A stretch of DNA of 52,698 nt from Paracoccus versutus (lineage in GTDB: Bacteria > Pseudomonadota > Alphaproteobacteria > Rhodobacterales > Rhodobacteraceae). Positions 6,204-14,593 of the stretch are shown here, piece by piece (the stretch's first letter is position 1; each line of letters opens with the position of its first letter). The DNA is taken from the NCBI RefSeq assembly GCF_000763885.1, contig NZ_JRKO01000042.1, positions 1-52,698 of the forward strand, read 5' to 3'. The translations under genes were made by a program, and so were the position numbers. Below the pieces are notes generated by a model that made no database searches, was not told where the DNA came from, and was given only the letters and a program-made list of their open reading frames with translations.

Positions 6204-9134
6204 ATGAGCGACACCACGACCGAGACCCAGGCCGCGACCGATTACCGCGACACCGTCTTCCTGCCCCAGACCGATTTCCCGATGCGCGCCGGCCTGCCGC
6301 AGCGCGAGCCCGAATGGCTGGCCCGCTGGGAGCGCATCGGCATCTACGACCGGCTGCGCGAGAGGGCGGCGGGGCGCACGCCCTTCATCCTGCACGACGG
6401 CCCGCCCTATGCGAACGGCAACCTGCATATCGGCCACGCGCTGAACAAGACCATCAAGGACATCATCGTGCGCAGCCACCAGATGATGGGCCGCGATGCG
6501 CGCTACGTGCCCGGCTGGGACTGCCACGGCCTGCCGATCGAATGGAAGATCGAGGAGAAATACCGCAAGGAAGGCCGCGACAAGGACGCGGTCGACGTGG
6601 TCGAGTTCCGCCAGGAATGCCGCCGCTTTGCCGAGCATTGGGTCGATGTCCAGCGCGAGGAGTTCAAGCGGCTGGGCATCACCGGCAAATGGGACGATCC
6701 CTACCTGACCATGGACCATCACGCCGAGGCGGTGATCGCGGCCGAGTTCATGAAGCTGCTGATGAACGGCTCGCTCTACCAGGGCTCGAAGCCGGTGATG
6801 TGGTCGCCGGTCGAAAAGACCGCGCTGGCCGAGGCCGAGGTCGAGTATCACGACCATACCAGCCACACCATCTGGGTGCGGTTCCCGGTGGAATCGTCGC
6901 AGGGTATTTGGGCAACGGAGAAACCCGCCAGCGTGGTGATCTGGACCACCACCCCCTGGACCATCCCGCAGAACCGGGCGGTGGCCTATAATCCCGGCGT
7001 CGCCTACGGGCTTTATCGCGTGGGCGCGGTGGCCGAGAATGCGACGGCGAAAAGCGGCGAGTTGCTGGTGCTGGCCGATGCGCTGGCCGAAAGCGTGCGG
7101 GCTGCGGCCAAGGTCGAGGAATGGGAGCGGGTCCGCGACGTGACCGCGGCCGACCTGGAGGGGCTGGTGCTGGCCCATCCCCTGCGCGGCGTCGAGGGCG
7201 GTGCGGGCGAATGGGACTATGACGTGCCCATGCTGCCGGGCGAGCATGTGACCGAGGATGCCGGCACCGGCTTCGTCCATACCGCCCCCAGCCATGGCGA
7301 CGACGACTATCAGCTTGGGCTGCGCTTCAAGCTGCCGATGACCTATAACGTCGAGCCGGACGGCTCCTATCGCGCCGACCTGCCGCTGTTCGGCGGCCAG
7401 GCGATCATCGGTGCGGACGGCAAGGAAGGCCCGGCCAATGTCAGCGTCATCAAGCAGCTGGCCTGGGCCGGCGCGCTGCTGGCCAAGGGCAAGATCAAGC
7501 ATTCCTATCCGCACAGCTGGCGGTCCAAGGCGCCGCTGATCTATCGCAACACGCCGCAATGGTTCGCGGCCATCGACCATGCGCTGGCCGACGGCATGGG
7601 CGAATATGGCGACACCATCCGCACGCGGGCGCTGACCAGCATCGACAGGCTGGTGAAATGGTGGCCGCAATCGGGCCGCAACCGCATCCATGCCATGGTC
7701 GAGAACCGGCCCGACTGGGTGCTGTCGCGCCAGCGCGCCTGGGGCGTGCCGCTGACCTGTTTCGTGAAGAAGGGCGCGAAGCCCGGCGACCCGGAGTTCC
7801 TGCTGCGCGACCAGCGGGTGAACGACCGCATCATCGAAGCCTTCGAACGGGACGGCGCCGATGCCTGGTATCGCCCCGGCTTTGCCGCCGAGGTGCTGGA
7901 GGGCGTGGCCGACCCGGCGGATTACGATCAGGTCATGGACGTGCTGGATGTCTGGTTCGACAGCGGCTCGACCCATGCCTTCGTGCTGCGCGACCGCGCC
8001 GACGGGGCGCCGGACGGCATCGCCGACGTCTACCTGGAAGGCACCGACCAGCATCGCGGCTGGTTCCAATCCTCGCTCTTGCAGGCCTGCGCGACCAGGG
8101 GCCGGGCGCCCTATCGCAACGTGGTCACGCACGGCTTCACGCTGGACGAGAAGGGCATGAAGATGTCCAAGTCGCTCGGCAATACCATCGTGCCGGCCGA
8201 GGTCATCAAGCAATACGGCGCCGACATCCTGCGGCTCTGGGTGGCGCAGACCGACTATACCGCCGACCAGCGCATCGGCCCCGAGATCCTCAAGGGCACC
8301 GCCGACAGCTATCGCCGGCTGCGCAACACGCTGCGCTTCATCCTGGGCAACCTGGCCGGATTCGACGAGGCCGAGCGGGTCGAGGCGGCCGAGATGCCGG
8401 AACTGGAGCAATGGGTGCTGCACCGGCTGGCGCAGATCGACCAGCAGCTGCGCAAGGGCTATGACGGCTTCGATTTCCAGGGCGTGTTCCAGACCGTGTT
8501 CCAGTTCGCCACCGTGGACCTTTCGGCCTTCTATTTCGACATCCGCAAGGACGCGCTTTATTGCGACGCGCCCGATGCGCTGCGCCGGCGGGCGGCGCGC
8601 ACGGTGCTGGACCTGCTGTTCCACCGGCTCGTCACCTGGCTGGCGCCGATCCTGCCCTTCACCATGGAGGATGTCTGGCTGAGCCGTTTCCCCTCCGAGG
8701 ATGACAGCGTGCATCTGCGGGACTTCCCCGTCACCCCGGCGGAGTGGCTGAACGAATCCCTGGCGGCGAAATGGGACACCATCCGCCGCATCCGCCGCAC
8801 CGTGACCGCCGCGCTGGAGATCAAGCGCACGGACAAGGTGATCGGCGCCAGCCTGGAAGCCGCGCCGGTGGTGCATGTCGATGAGCCCGAGGATCTGAAG
8901 GCGCTGAAATCGGTGGATTTCGCCGATATCTGCATCACCTCGGACCTGAGCCTGACCGCCGATCCGGCGCCGGGCGAGGCGTTCCGGCTGTCGGACGTGC
9001 CCGGCATCGGCGTGGTCTTCGAGGCCGCGGAGGGCGAGAAATGCCAGCGCTGCTGGAAGATCCTGCCCGATGTCGGCAGCCACCGCCATCCGGGCACCTG
9101 CGCCCGCTGCGATGCGGTGCTGGCCAAGGGGTGA
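6204..9134 (+). CDS. ileS: Isoleucyl-tRNA synthetase
   Basis: The 976-residue enzyme charges tRNA-Ile. The class I motifs are present: NGNLHIGHALNK (HIGH) near residue 65 and GMKMSKSLGN (KMSKS) near residue 650. The editing (CP1) domain lies between them and contains VIWTTTPWT. The C terminus ends with a four-cysteine zinc site (CQRCW and CARC). The ATG at 6204 is chosen over an in-frame ATG at 6171 because GAAGGA sits about ten bases before it and MSDTTTETQ is a normal start. In the CP1 domain a short stretch (residues about 233-240, GIWATEK) is encoded by DNA very similar to the dispersed repeat seen elsewhere in the window. Confidence 0.97.
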   Translation: MSDTTTETQAATDYRDTVFLPQTDFPMRAGLPQREPEWLARWERIGIYDRLRERAAGRTPFILHDGPPYANGNLHIGHALNKTIKDIIVRSHQMMGRDARYVPGWDCHGLPIEWKIEEKYRKEGRDKDAVDVVEFRQECRRFAEHWVDVQREEFKRLGITGKWDDPYLTMDHHAEAVIAAEFMKLLMNGSLYQGSKPVMWSPVEKTALAEAEVEYHDHTSHTIWVRFPVESSQGIWATEKPASVVIWTTTPWTIPQNRAVAYNPGVAYGLYRVGAVAENATAKSGELLVLADALAESVRAAAKVEEWERVRDVTAADLEGLVLAHPLRGVEGGAGEWDYDVPMLPGEHVTEDAGTGFVHTAPSHGDDDYQLGLRFKLPMTYNVEPDGSYRADLPLFGGQAIIGADGKEGPANVSVIKQLAWAGALLAKGKIKHSYPHSWRSKAPLIYRNTPQWFAAIDHALADGMGEYGDTIRTRALTSIDRLVKWWPQSGRNRIHAMVENRPDWVLSRQRAWGVPLTCFVKKGAKPGDPEFLLRDQRVNDRIIEAFERDGADAWYRPGFAAEVLEGVADPADYDQVMDVLDVWFDSGSTHAFVLRDRADGAPDGIADVYLEGTDQHRGWFQSSLLQACATRGRAPYRNVVTHGFTLDEKGMKMSKSLGNTIVPAEVIKQYGADILRLWVAQTDYTADQRIGPEILKGTADSYRRLRNTLRFILGNLAGFDEAERVEAAEMPELEQWVLHRLAQIDQQLRKGYDGFDFQGVFQTVFQFATVDLSAFYFDIRKDALYCDAPDALRRRAARTVLDLLFHRLVTWLAPILPFTMEDVWLSRFPSEDDSVHLRDFPVTPAEWLNESLAAKWDTIRRIRRTVTAALEIKRTDKVIGASLEAAPVVHVDEPEDLKALKSVDFADICITSDLSLTADPAPGEAFRLSDVPGIGVVFEAAEGEKCQRCWKILPDVGSHRHPGTCARCDAVLAKG

Positions 9135-9147
9135 CGGTCCCGCCGAT

Positions 9148-9179
9148 GGTTCCCGGCAGCGCCCTGCCGGCCGGGAACC
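9148..9179. terminator. Stem-loop between convergent ileS and minus-strand gene
   Basis: A 10-bp perfect stem (GGTTCCCGGC pairing with GCCGGGAACC) with a 12-base loop lies between the convergent ends of ileS and the glycosyltransferase-like gene. Its place suggests a bidirectional terminator. It lacks a clear T-run on either side, so a Rho-independent role is only moderately likely. Confidence 0.45.
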
Positions 9180-9190
9180 GTCGCTCGCGG

Positions 9191-10381
9191 CTAGCGCAAC
9201 CAGAGGCCGGCCTTCTTCAGGATTTGCCGCGTGCGGCCTTCGTTCAGCGGCATGCGGCGGTCGAACATGGGGCGGATGCGGTCCCGGCCGGTTCCCGCCA
9301 GCACGATCTGCCGCGAGGGCGCCCATGCCTCGGCCAGCGGGGCCAGCCGCGGATCGCGCAGCAGCGTCTCGACCGTCTCGACGACCAGGTCGCTTTCCCT
9401 GGCATAAAGCAGCGGCAGGTCGCGATAGTGACAGGTCACGTCGCCGTCGAGCCCGGCGAGGCCGGGGCCCGGCCGCCCGCCACCAAGCGCGTGGATCACC
9501 AGCGGAAGCGCCACCTGGTCCAGCAGCACGTCCAGCTTCTGACTGGCCAGCGCCTCGCCGGGATCCTCGCGGATCGCCAGCGCCCAGTCCAGGAAGCGGC
9601 GGCCGAATTCCTGCGGGTCGGCGCCGAAGAACCAGCCGGCGTTGAAATACAGGTAACGCTCCCAATGCTCGTCGGGCTGGCTGGTGTCCAGCGAGCTTTC
9701 GTAGTCCAGCCCGAAACGGTCATAGAGCGACTTCCAGATCGCGCCATAGCCCGGACCGTAAAGCGGCGGCTCGGGCCATGTCGCGCTGCGGCGCATCGAG
9801 GCCGAAGGGCGCGAGAAGTCGAAGGGCAGCCGGTCCAGCGGCCCGGTCACCAGCGTATCGCTGTCGAAGAAGACGAAGGGCTCGCCGGGCGGCAGCACCG
9901 ACAGCGCCTCGATCTTGTTGCCGAAGGGATAGCTGGCGCCGAAATGCCGGGCGGTGAAGGGCAGGATCTCGGCCCCGAAATCCAGCAGCGCCAGGCGGAT
10001 CGGGGCCGGTATCTTGGTCCGCGCCCCGGTCCAGGCACCCTCGGCACCGGGTTCCGCGACGATCAGCCGGCCGCGCCAGTCGGGGGCGTGGTGGCGCAGG
10101 CTGGCGGCGAACAGCGCCGCCTCCATGCCCAGGCGGATGTCCTGGCCGATCAGCAGGATATTGAAGGGGCCGGCCGTCACCGGCGCGGGGGCCCTGGTCT
10201 CGGCCTTGGTCTTGGCTGCCGGCTTTTTGCGCTTCGCGGCGCGTTCGGCCTGGCGCAACTGGCGCTGGGCTTCGCGCTGGGCGCGGTTGGCGGCCTGCTG
10301 TGCGGCCCGCCTGCTCGTCGGGGGCGGGTCCTCCCGGTCCTTGTCTTTTCCCTTGTCCTTGACCACGTCACACATACCCAT
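9191..10381 (-). CDS. Glycosyltransferase-fold protein, conserved hypothetical
   Basis: The 396-residue product starts with a highly charged, Lys/Arg/Ala-rich segment (residues 1-70) that looks disordered. It then shows a Rossmann-like start FNILLIGQDIRLGMEAALFA and an acidic FFDSDTLVTG motif near residue 175, resembling the DxD metal site of nucleotide-sugar glycosyltransferases (GT-A / GT8-like). No signal peptide or membrane helix is seen. The acceptor and sugar are unknown, and the gene stands alone, convergent with ileS. The glycosyltransferase label rests on the fold-like pattern only; a conserved protein without enzymatic activity is possible. Confidence 0.6.
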   Translation of the reverse strand: MGMCDVVKDKGKDKDREDPPPTSRRAAQQAANRAQREAQRQLRQAERAAKRKKPAAKTKAETRAPAPVTAGPFNILLIGQDIRLGMEAALFAASLRHHAPDWRGRLIVAEPGAEGAWTGARTKIPAPIRLALLDFGAEILPFTARHFGASYPFGNKIEALSVLPPGEPFVFFDSDTLVTGPLDRLPFDFSRPSASMRRSATWPEPPLYGPGYGAIWKSLYDRFGLDYESSLDTSQPDEHWERYLYFNAGWFFGADPQEFGRRFLDWALAIREDPGEALASQKLDVLLDQVALPLVIHALGGGRPGPGLAGLDGDVTCHYRDLPLLYARESDLVVETVETLLRDPRLAPLAEAWAPSRQIVLAGTGRDRIRPMFDRRMPLNEGRTRQILKKAGLWLR

Positions 10382-11017
10382 CTTGCGAATCTTTACCGCG
10401 ACGGGTTTAGCAACAGGACGGGGTTTCGTTCCAGAGGTGAATTCGGTTTTCCTTATTCAACCGCCATGCGATATGGCGGGGAAAGAATAGGGAACGGAAA
10501 CACCCTTGAATTGCACGAAATGCAGAAACTCGGCAGAAACCTCACCAAAAAGGCAGGTTCCCGCTCAACGGCTTTCATTGCAGGGTGACTTCAGCCGTTG
10601 AACGATTTCCACTTTTACAGGTACGGCAAGACCGGGTGAGACGTGGGCACCGTGCTCATCCGGTCGCTCTTTATTCGAATTTGACATTCTACCCGAGACT
10701 TGTCGATCATTTCGATAAAACCATGGCGCTTTTCCGCCGATGCTCTTGTGCAGGTTTATTGAATCGCGCGCCCTGCAACCGCACCGGCCAAGGATTTGTC
10801 ACGCGCATCGGCCGGGGTCCCGGCATCTCCTTGCAGTTGAAATGACGGCATTCGGCTCGCCTAGCGTCGACCGACAGTCCCTGCCCGTTCCCCAAGGCGG
10901 GTTTCCGCCATTTCCCAGCCGGGCATTTTCCCTTTCCAGATCAGCCCGTTTTCCCGGAATCCGGCGGCGGCACGACAGGGAGGCGGCGAATCCTGCGGCA
11001 GATTTCCGGCCGCATGC
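10382..11017. other. Gene-free AT-richer stretch upstream of csbD
   Basis: About 640 bases contain no convincing gene. Short open frames on both strands lack ribosome sites and plausible protein composition. Base composition is visibly richer in A+T than the flanks between about 10380 and 10800. A TTGACA hexamer occurs at 10681-10686 with a weak -10 candidate (GATCAT, 10705-10710), which might start a short non-coding transcript. The minus-strand glycosyltransferase-like gene should also have its promoter here. Confidence 0.5.
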
Positions 11018-11018
11018 G

Positions 11019-11044
11019 GGAACCTCCTGCACGGAACGGTCGTT
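11019..11044 (+). promoter_or_regulatory. Candidate EcfG-type general-stress promoter of csbD
   Basis: GGAAC (11019-11023), a 17-base spacer and CGTT (11041-11044) match the alphaproteobacterial EcfG (ECF15) consensus GGAAC-N16/17-CGTT exactly. Transcription would start about 35 bases before the csbD ATG. CsbD proteins are typical general-stress genes, which supports the call. Whether this organism carries an EcfG/PhyR system is not known from the window. Confidence 0.45.
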
Positions 11045-11086
11045 CAATTCCCACATGCAAACTCAATCCGCTCGAAAGGAGTGCCG

Positions 11087-11287
11087 ATGAACTGGGATAT
11101 CATCGAAGGCAAATGGAACCAGCTCAAGGGCAGCGTCAGGGAAAAATGGGGCGACCTGACCGATGACGAACTGACCGAGATGGCGGGCAAGAAGGACAAG
11201 CTTGCCGGCAAGCTGCAGGAAAAATACGGCTGGACCAAGGAAAAGGCGGAAGAGCAGATCGACCACTTCTTCCGCGACAAGGTCTGA
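11087..11287 (+). CDS. CsbD family stress-response protein
   Basis: The 66-residue product is a typical CsbD-family protein, MNWDIIEGKWNQLKGSVREK with the following WGDLTDDELTEMAGKKDKL and an amphipathic helix near the C terminus. CsbD proteins accumulate under general stress in many bacteria; their molecular role is unknown. AAAGGA precedes the ATG by six bases. It has its own candidate EcfG-type promoter upstream and a strong intrinsic terminator downstream, so it is a single-gene transcript. Confidence 0.93.
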   Translation: MNWDIIEGKWNQLKGSVREKWGDLTDDELTEMAGKKDKLAGKLQEKYGWTKEKAEEQIDHFFRDKV

Positions 11288-11317
11288 CCCCGCTTTCACC
11301 CAGGTCCGACGACCCTT

Positions 11318-11351
11318 GGGGCCTCCGGTTCGCGCCGGGGGCCCTTTTCTT
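11318..11351 (+). terminator. Intrinsic terminator of csbD
   Basis: A GC-rich stem of about ten pairs (left arm from 11319, right arm ending 11344, six-base loop, one G-U pair) is followed directly by TTTTCTT. This is a classic Rho-independent terminator 30 bases after the csbD stop. Confidence 0.8.
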
Positions 11352-11396
11352 GCCGCGGTCCGGTGGGATTAAGAACAAAATGCGAACAAATCCCCC

Positions 11397-11425
11397 ATTG
11401 AACCTCTTGCGCGGGCTTCCTATCT
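11397..11425 (+). promoter_or_regulatory. Candidate RpoH (heat-shock) promoter of lon
   Basis: ATTGAA (11397-11402), a 16-base spacer and CCTATCT (11419-11425) resemble heat-shock sigma promoters (CTTGAA ... CYTATNT in Rhodobacter). The predicted start would give a leader of about 65 bases before lon, a known heat-shock gene in many bacteria. Confidence 0.45.
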
Positions 11426-11496
11426 TGTCTGCCAGCAGGGGGCGCAGACTGCCTGTCTTTAGGGGTTGCGCCTCTTGGCGAGAAAGGACTGATTCC

Positions 11497-13914
11497 ATGA
11501 ACGAATTCGCCCAAACCACCCATCCGGTCCTGCCCTTGCGGGACATCGTGGTGTTTCCGCACATGATCGTGCCGCTGTTCGTCGGGCGCGAGAAATCGGT
11601 GCGGGCGCTCGAGGCCGTGATGGAGCAGGACCGCCCGATCCTTCTCGCAGCCCAGAAGGATGCCGCGGTCGACGAGCCCGCCGCCGAGGGGATCTTCCGC
11701 ACCGGCGTTCTGGCCAATGTGCTGCAATTGCTGAAACTTCCCGACGGGACCGTCAAGGTCCTGGTCGAAGGGCGCGAACGCGTCACCATCACCGATTTCG
11801 TGCCGAACGACGCCTATTTCGAGGCCCGCTGCGAGATGCTGCCCGAAGAGCCGGGCGACGAAGAGACGCTGGCCGCCCTGACCCGCGCCGTCGCCGAGGA
11901 GTTCGAGCGCTACGTGAAAGTGCGCAAGAACATCCCCGAAGAGGTCGTCTCGGCCGTAGCCGAGGCCCGCGATGCGGCGCGCCTGGCCGACCTGGTCAGC
12001 GGCCATCTGGGCATCGCGCTGGACAAGAAGCAGGAACTGCTGGAAACGCTGGTGACTGCCGAGCGGCTGGAAAAGGTCTATGGCCTGATGCAGGGCGAGA
12101 TGTCGGTCCTGCAGGTCGAGAAGAAGATCAAGTCCCGCGTCAAGACGCAGATGGAGAAGACCCAGCGCGAATACTACCTGAATGAGCAGATGAAGGCCAT
12201 TCAGAAGGAGCTGGGCGACGGCGAGGACGGCTCGAACGAGATCACCGAGCTGGAAGAGAAGATCGCGGCGACCAAGTTCAGCAAGGAGGCCCGCGAAAAG
12301 GCCGAGGCCGAGCTGAAGAAGCTGAAGTCGATGTCGCCGATGTCAGCCGAGGCTACGGTCAGCCGCAACTATCTCGACTGGCTGCTGGCGCTGCCCTGGG
12401 GCGTGAAATCGCGCATCCGCAAGGATCTCGGCAAGGCCGAGGAGGTGCTGGACGCCGATCACTACGGCCTGGAAAAGGTCAAGGAGCGGATCGTCGAATA
12501 CCTGGCGGTGCAGAACCGCTCGGCGAAGCTCAAGGGGCCGATCCTGTGCCTCGTCGGGCCTCCGGGCGTCGGCAAGACCTCGCTGGGCCGTTCGGTGGCC
12601 CGCGCCACGGGGCGCGAGTTCATCCGCATCAGCCTTGGCGGGGTGCGCGACGAATCCGAGATCCGCGGCCACCGCCGGACCTATATCGGCTCGATGCCCG
12701 GCAAGATCATCCAGGCGCTGAAGAAGGCCAAGACCACGAACCCGCTGATCCTGCTCGACGAGATCGACAAGATGGGCCAGGATTTCCGCGGCGATCCGGC
12801 CAGCGCGATGCTGGAGGTGCTGGACCCCGAACAGAACGCGACTTTCGTGGACCACTATCTCGAGGTGGAATACGACCTGTCGAACGTGATGTTCGTGACC
12901 ACGGCCAACAGCTACAACATGCCGGGGCCCCTGCTCGACCGGATGGAGATCATCCCCCTGGCCGGCTACACCGAGGACGAGAAGCGCGAGATCGCGCGCC
13001 AGCACCTGCTGCCCAAGCAGATCAAGGCGAACGGGCTGCGCAAGGGCGAGTTCTCGGTCAGCGACGAGGCGCTGACCCATGTGATCCGCTACTACACCCG
13101 CGAGGCGGGCGTGCGGTCGCTGGAGCGCGAAATCGCCAAGCTGGCCCGCAAGGCGGTGACCGAGATCCTCAAGGGCAAGGTCAAGTCGGTCGAGGTGACG
13201 CCCGAAAAGGCCGAGGAATACCTGGGCGTGCGCCGCTATCGCTATGGCCTGGCCGAAAGGGACGACCAGGTCGGCGTGGTGACGGGCCTGGCCTGGACCC
13301 AGGTCGGCGGCGACCTGCTGCAGATCGAGGCGCTGAAGCTGCCCGGCAAGGGCCGGATGAAGACGACCGGAAAGCTGGGCGAGGTGATGAAGGAATCGAT
13401 CGACGCCGCATCCTCCTTCGTCCGCTCGATCAGCCCCGAGCTGGGGGTGAAGCCGCCGAAGTTCGAGAAGGTGGACATCCACGTCCACGTCCCCGAAGGC
13501 GCGACGCCCAAGGACGGGCCGTCCGCGGGCATCGCCATGGTGACCTCGATCGTGTCGGTGCTGACGCAGATCCCGGTCCGCAAGGACGTGGCCATGACCG
13601 GCGAGGTCACGCTGCGCGGCAACGTGCTGGCCATCGGCGGGCTCAAGGAAAAGCTGCTGGCGGCGCTGCGCGGCGGCATCAAGACCGTGCTGATCCCGGC
13701 CGATAACGAAAAGGATCTGGCCGAGATCCCGGCCAACGTCAAGGAAGGGCTCAGGATCATCCCGGTCAGCCATGTGCGCGAGGTGTTGCAGCAGGCGCTG
13801 GTGCGGATGCCCGAGCCCATCGAATGGGACGAGGCCGCCGAGGAAGCGGCCGAGGCCAGCCGGCTGGCCGCGACCCGTGACCAGGGCAGCGGCGGCGCGG
13901 CGGTCGCCCATTGA
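11497..13914 (+). CDS. lon: ATP-dependent protease La
   Basis: Lon degrades damaged and short-lived regulatory proteins in the cytoplasm. The 805-residue product has the N-terminal substrate domain (HPVLPLRDIVVFPHMIVPL), the AAA+ module with Walker A GPPGVGKTSLG and Walker B PLILLDEIDK, and the proteolytic domain with the catalytic serine in PKDGPSAGIAM and the catalytic lysine in the GGLKEKLLAALRGGIK segment. Start: AGAAAGGA precedes the ATG at 11497; an upstream in-frame start at 11350 lies inside the csbD terminator and can be dismissed. A possible RpoH promoter is upstream and a strong terminator is downstream. The HU-like gene follows, the usual lon-hup order. Confidence 0.97.
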   Translation: MNEFAQTTHPVLPLRDIVVFPHMIVPLFVGREKSVRALEAVMEQDRPILLAAQKDAAVDEPAAEGIFRTGVLANVLQLLKLPDGTVKVLVEGRERVTITDFVPNDAYFEARCEMLPEEPGDEETLAALTRAVAEEFERYVKVRKNIPEEVVSAVAEARDAARLADLVSGHLGIALDKKQELLETLVTAERLEKVYGLMQGEMSVLQVEKKIKSRVKTQMEKTQREYYLNEQMKAIQKELGDGEDGSNEITELEEKIAATKFSKEAREKAEAELKKLKSMSPMSAEATVSRNYLDWLLALPWGVKSRIRKDLGKAEEVLDADHYGLEKVKERIVEYLAVQNRSAKLKGPILCLVGPPGVGKTSLGRSVARATGREFIRISLGGVRDESEIRGHRRTYIGSMPGKIIQALKKAKTTNPLILLDEIDKMGQDFRGDPASAMLEVLDPEQNATFVDHYLEVEYDLSNVMFVTTANSYNMPGPLLDRMEIIPLAGYTEDEKREIARQHLLPKQIKANGLRKGEFSVSDEALTHVIRYYTREAGVRSLEREIAKLARKAVTEILKGKVKSVEVTPEKAEEYLGVRRYRYGLAERDDQVGVVTGLAWTQVGGDLLQIEALKLPGKGRMKTTGKLGEVMKESIDAASSFVRSISPELGVKPPKFEKVDIHVHVPEGATPKDGPSAGIAMVTSIVSVLTQIPVRKDVAMTGEVTLRGNVLAIGGLKEKLLAALRGGIKTVLIPADNEKDLAEIPANVKEGLRIIPVSHVREVLQQALVRMPEPIEWDEAAEEAAEASRLAATRDQGSGGAAVAH

Positions 13915-13921
13915 CACAAGC

Positions 13922-13953
13922 AACCGCGCGGGCCATCCCGCGCGGTTTTTTCT
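13922..13953 (+). terminator. Intrinsic terminator of lon
   Basis: A perfect 10-bp stem (ACCGCGCGGG with CCCGCGCGGT, CCAT loop) is followed by TTTTTT, seven bases after the lon stop codon. It separates lon from the HU-like gene. Confidence 0.9.
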
Positions 13954-13985
13954 TGACCGAGGCTCCATCAGAAAGGAGTTCGCTC

Positions 13986-14279
13986 ATGGCAAGATCGGAG
14001 GGAAAACCGAAAAGGGAAAGCACCGCCGAGCCTGAGCCGGCAAGGGTTCTGCAAAAGCGGCAGCTTCTGGCCCAGGTCGCGCGGCGGACCGGCCTGCGCA
14101 ACAGCGAGGTCAAGGCCGTCGTCGAGGCCACCCTGGCCGAACTGGACGAGGCGATTGCGGCGGGCATGACGCTGGCGCTGCCGCCCTTGGGCCGGGCGCG
14201 GATCAGCCGGCGCAACGACAGATCGGGCGGCGAGGTCATCACCCTGCGCCTGCGCCGCCGCGCCGCCGGCGACGCATGA
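13986..14279 (+). CDS. HU/IHF-family DNA-binding protein
   Basis: The 97-residue protein has the HU-type helical core (LLAQVARRTGLRNSEVKAVV and LAELDEAIAAGMTLALPPLG) and a shortened basic arm region (RARISRRNDRSGGEVITLRL). HU proteins bend and compact DNA. The N-terminal 30 residues are a charged Lys/Glu/Pro extension not found in classical 90-residue HU, and the DNA-binding arm is poorly conserved, so this is a divergent HU-like protein rather than canonical HupB. GAAAGGAG precedes the ATG, which sets the start. It follows lon after a terminator and precedes tRNA-Val. Confidence 0.8.
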   Translation: MARSEGKPKRESTAEPEPARVLQKRQLLAQVARRTGLRNSEVKAVVEATLAELDEAIAAGMTLALPPLGRARISRRNDRSGGEVITLRLRRRAAGDA

Positions 14280-14335
14280 TTTTTCGTCCAAAGCCTCTTG
14301 CAGCCCGCCGCGGCTGCGGCTATCTAGCGCGCATC

Positions 14336-14410
14336 GGGCGATTAGCTCAGCGGTAGAGCGCTTCGTTCACATCGAAGATGTCAGCGGTTCAAATCCGTTA
14401 TCGCCCACCA
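14336..14410 (+). tRNA. tRNA-Val (anticodon CAC)
   Basis: The cloverleaf is complete: 7-bp acceptor stem GGGCGAT with ATCGCCC, D-arm containing AGCTCAGCGGTAGAGC, anticodon stem CTTCG/CGAAG enclosing the loop TTCACAT (anticodon CAC), and T-arm with GGTTCAAATCC. CCA is encoded at the 3' end. No integrase or repeated 3' end is seen nearby, so it does not look like an occupied attachment site. Confidence 0.96.
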
Positions 14411-14593
14411 TGATTCCCAGCGACTTAGGCCAGCGCATAGAATGCGCGCCTAGGTCGGCTGGATCCCTCCTCCCCCACGCAGCAGGACGACCGCGCATTT
14501 TCGCAGCCCCAGCCGGTTGTTGACGGCGGCGGCTCTGTCTAGCATCGCCGCGGACGATCAGGGCAACAGGGGCATGCCACGAAGCTAGGGACA

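Noticed and set aside
6165..9665. A very long open frame on the minus strand opposite ileS
   Set aside because: It runs antisense to the well-supported ileS gene, its translation is His/Arg/Gln/Asp-rich low complexity, and it has no domain. It is a GC-bias shadow.
10585..10845. An 86-residue plus-strand open frame in the AT-richer gap
   Set aside because: No ribosome site, no similarity pattern and atypical composition; not supported as a gene.
14336..14410. tRNA-Val as attachment site of an integrated element
   Set aside because: No integrase is encoded nearby and no repeat of the tRNA 3' end was found downstream.
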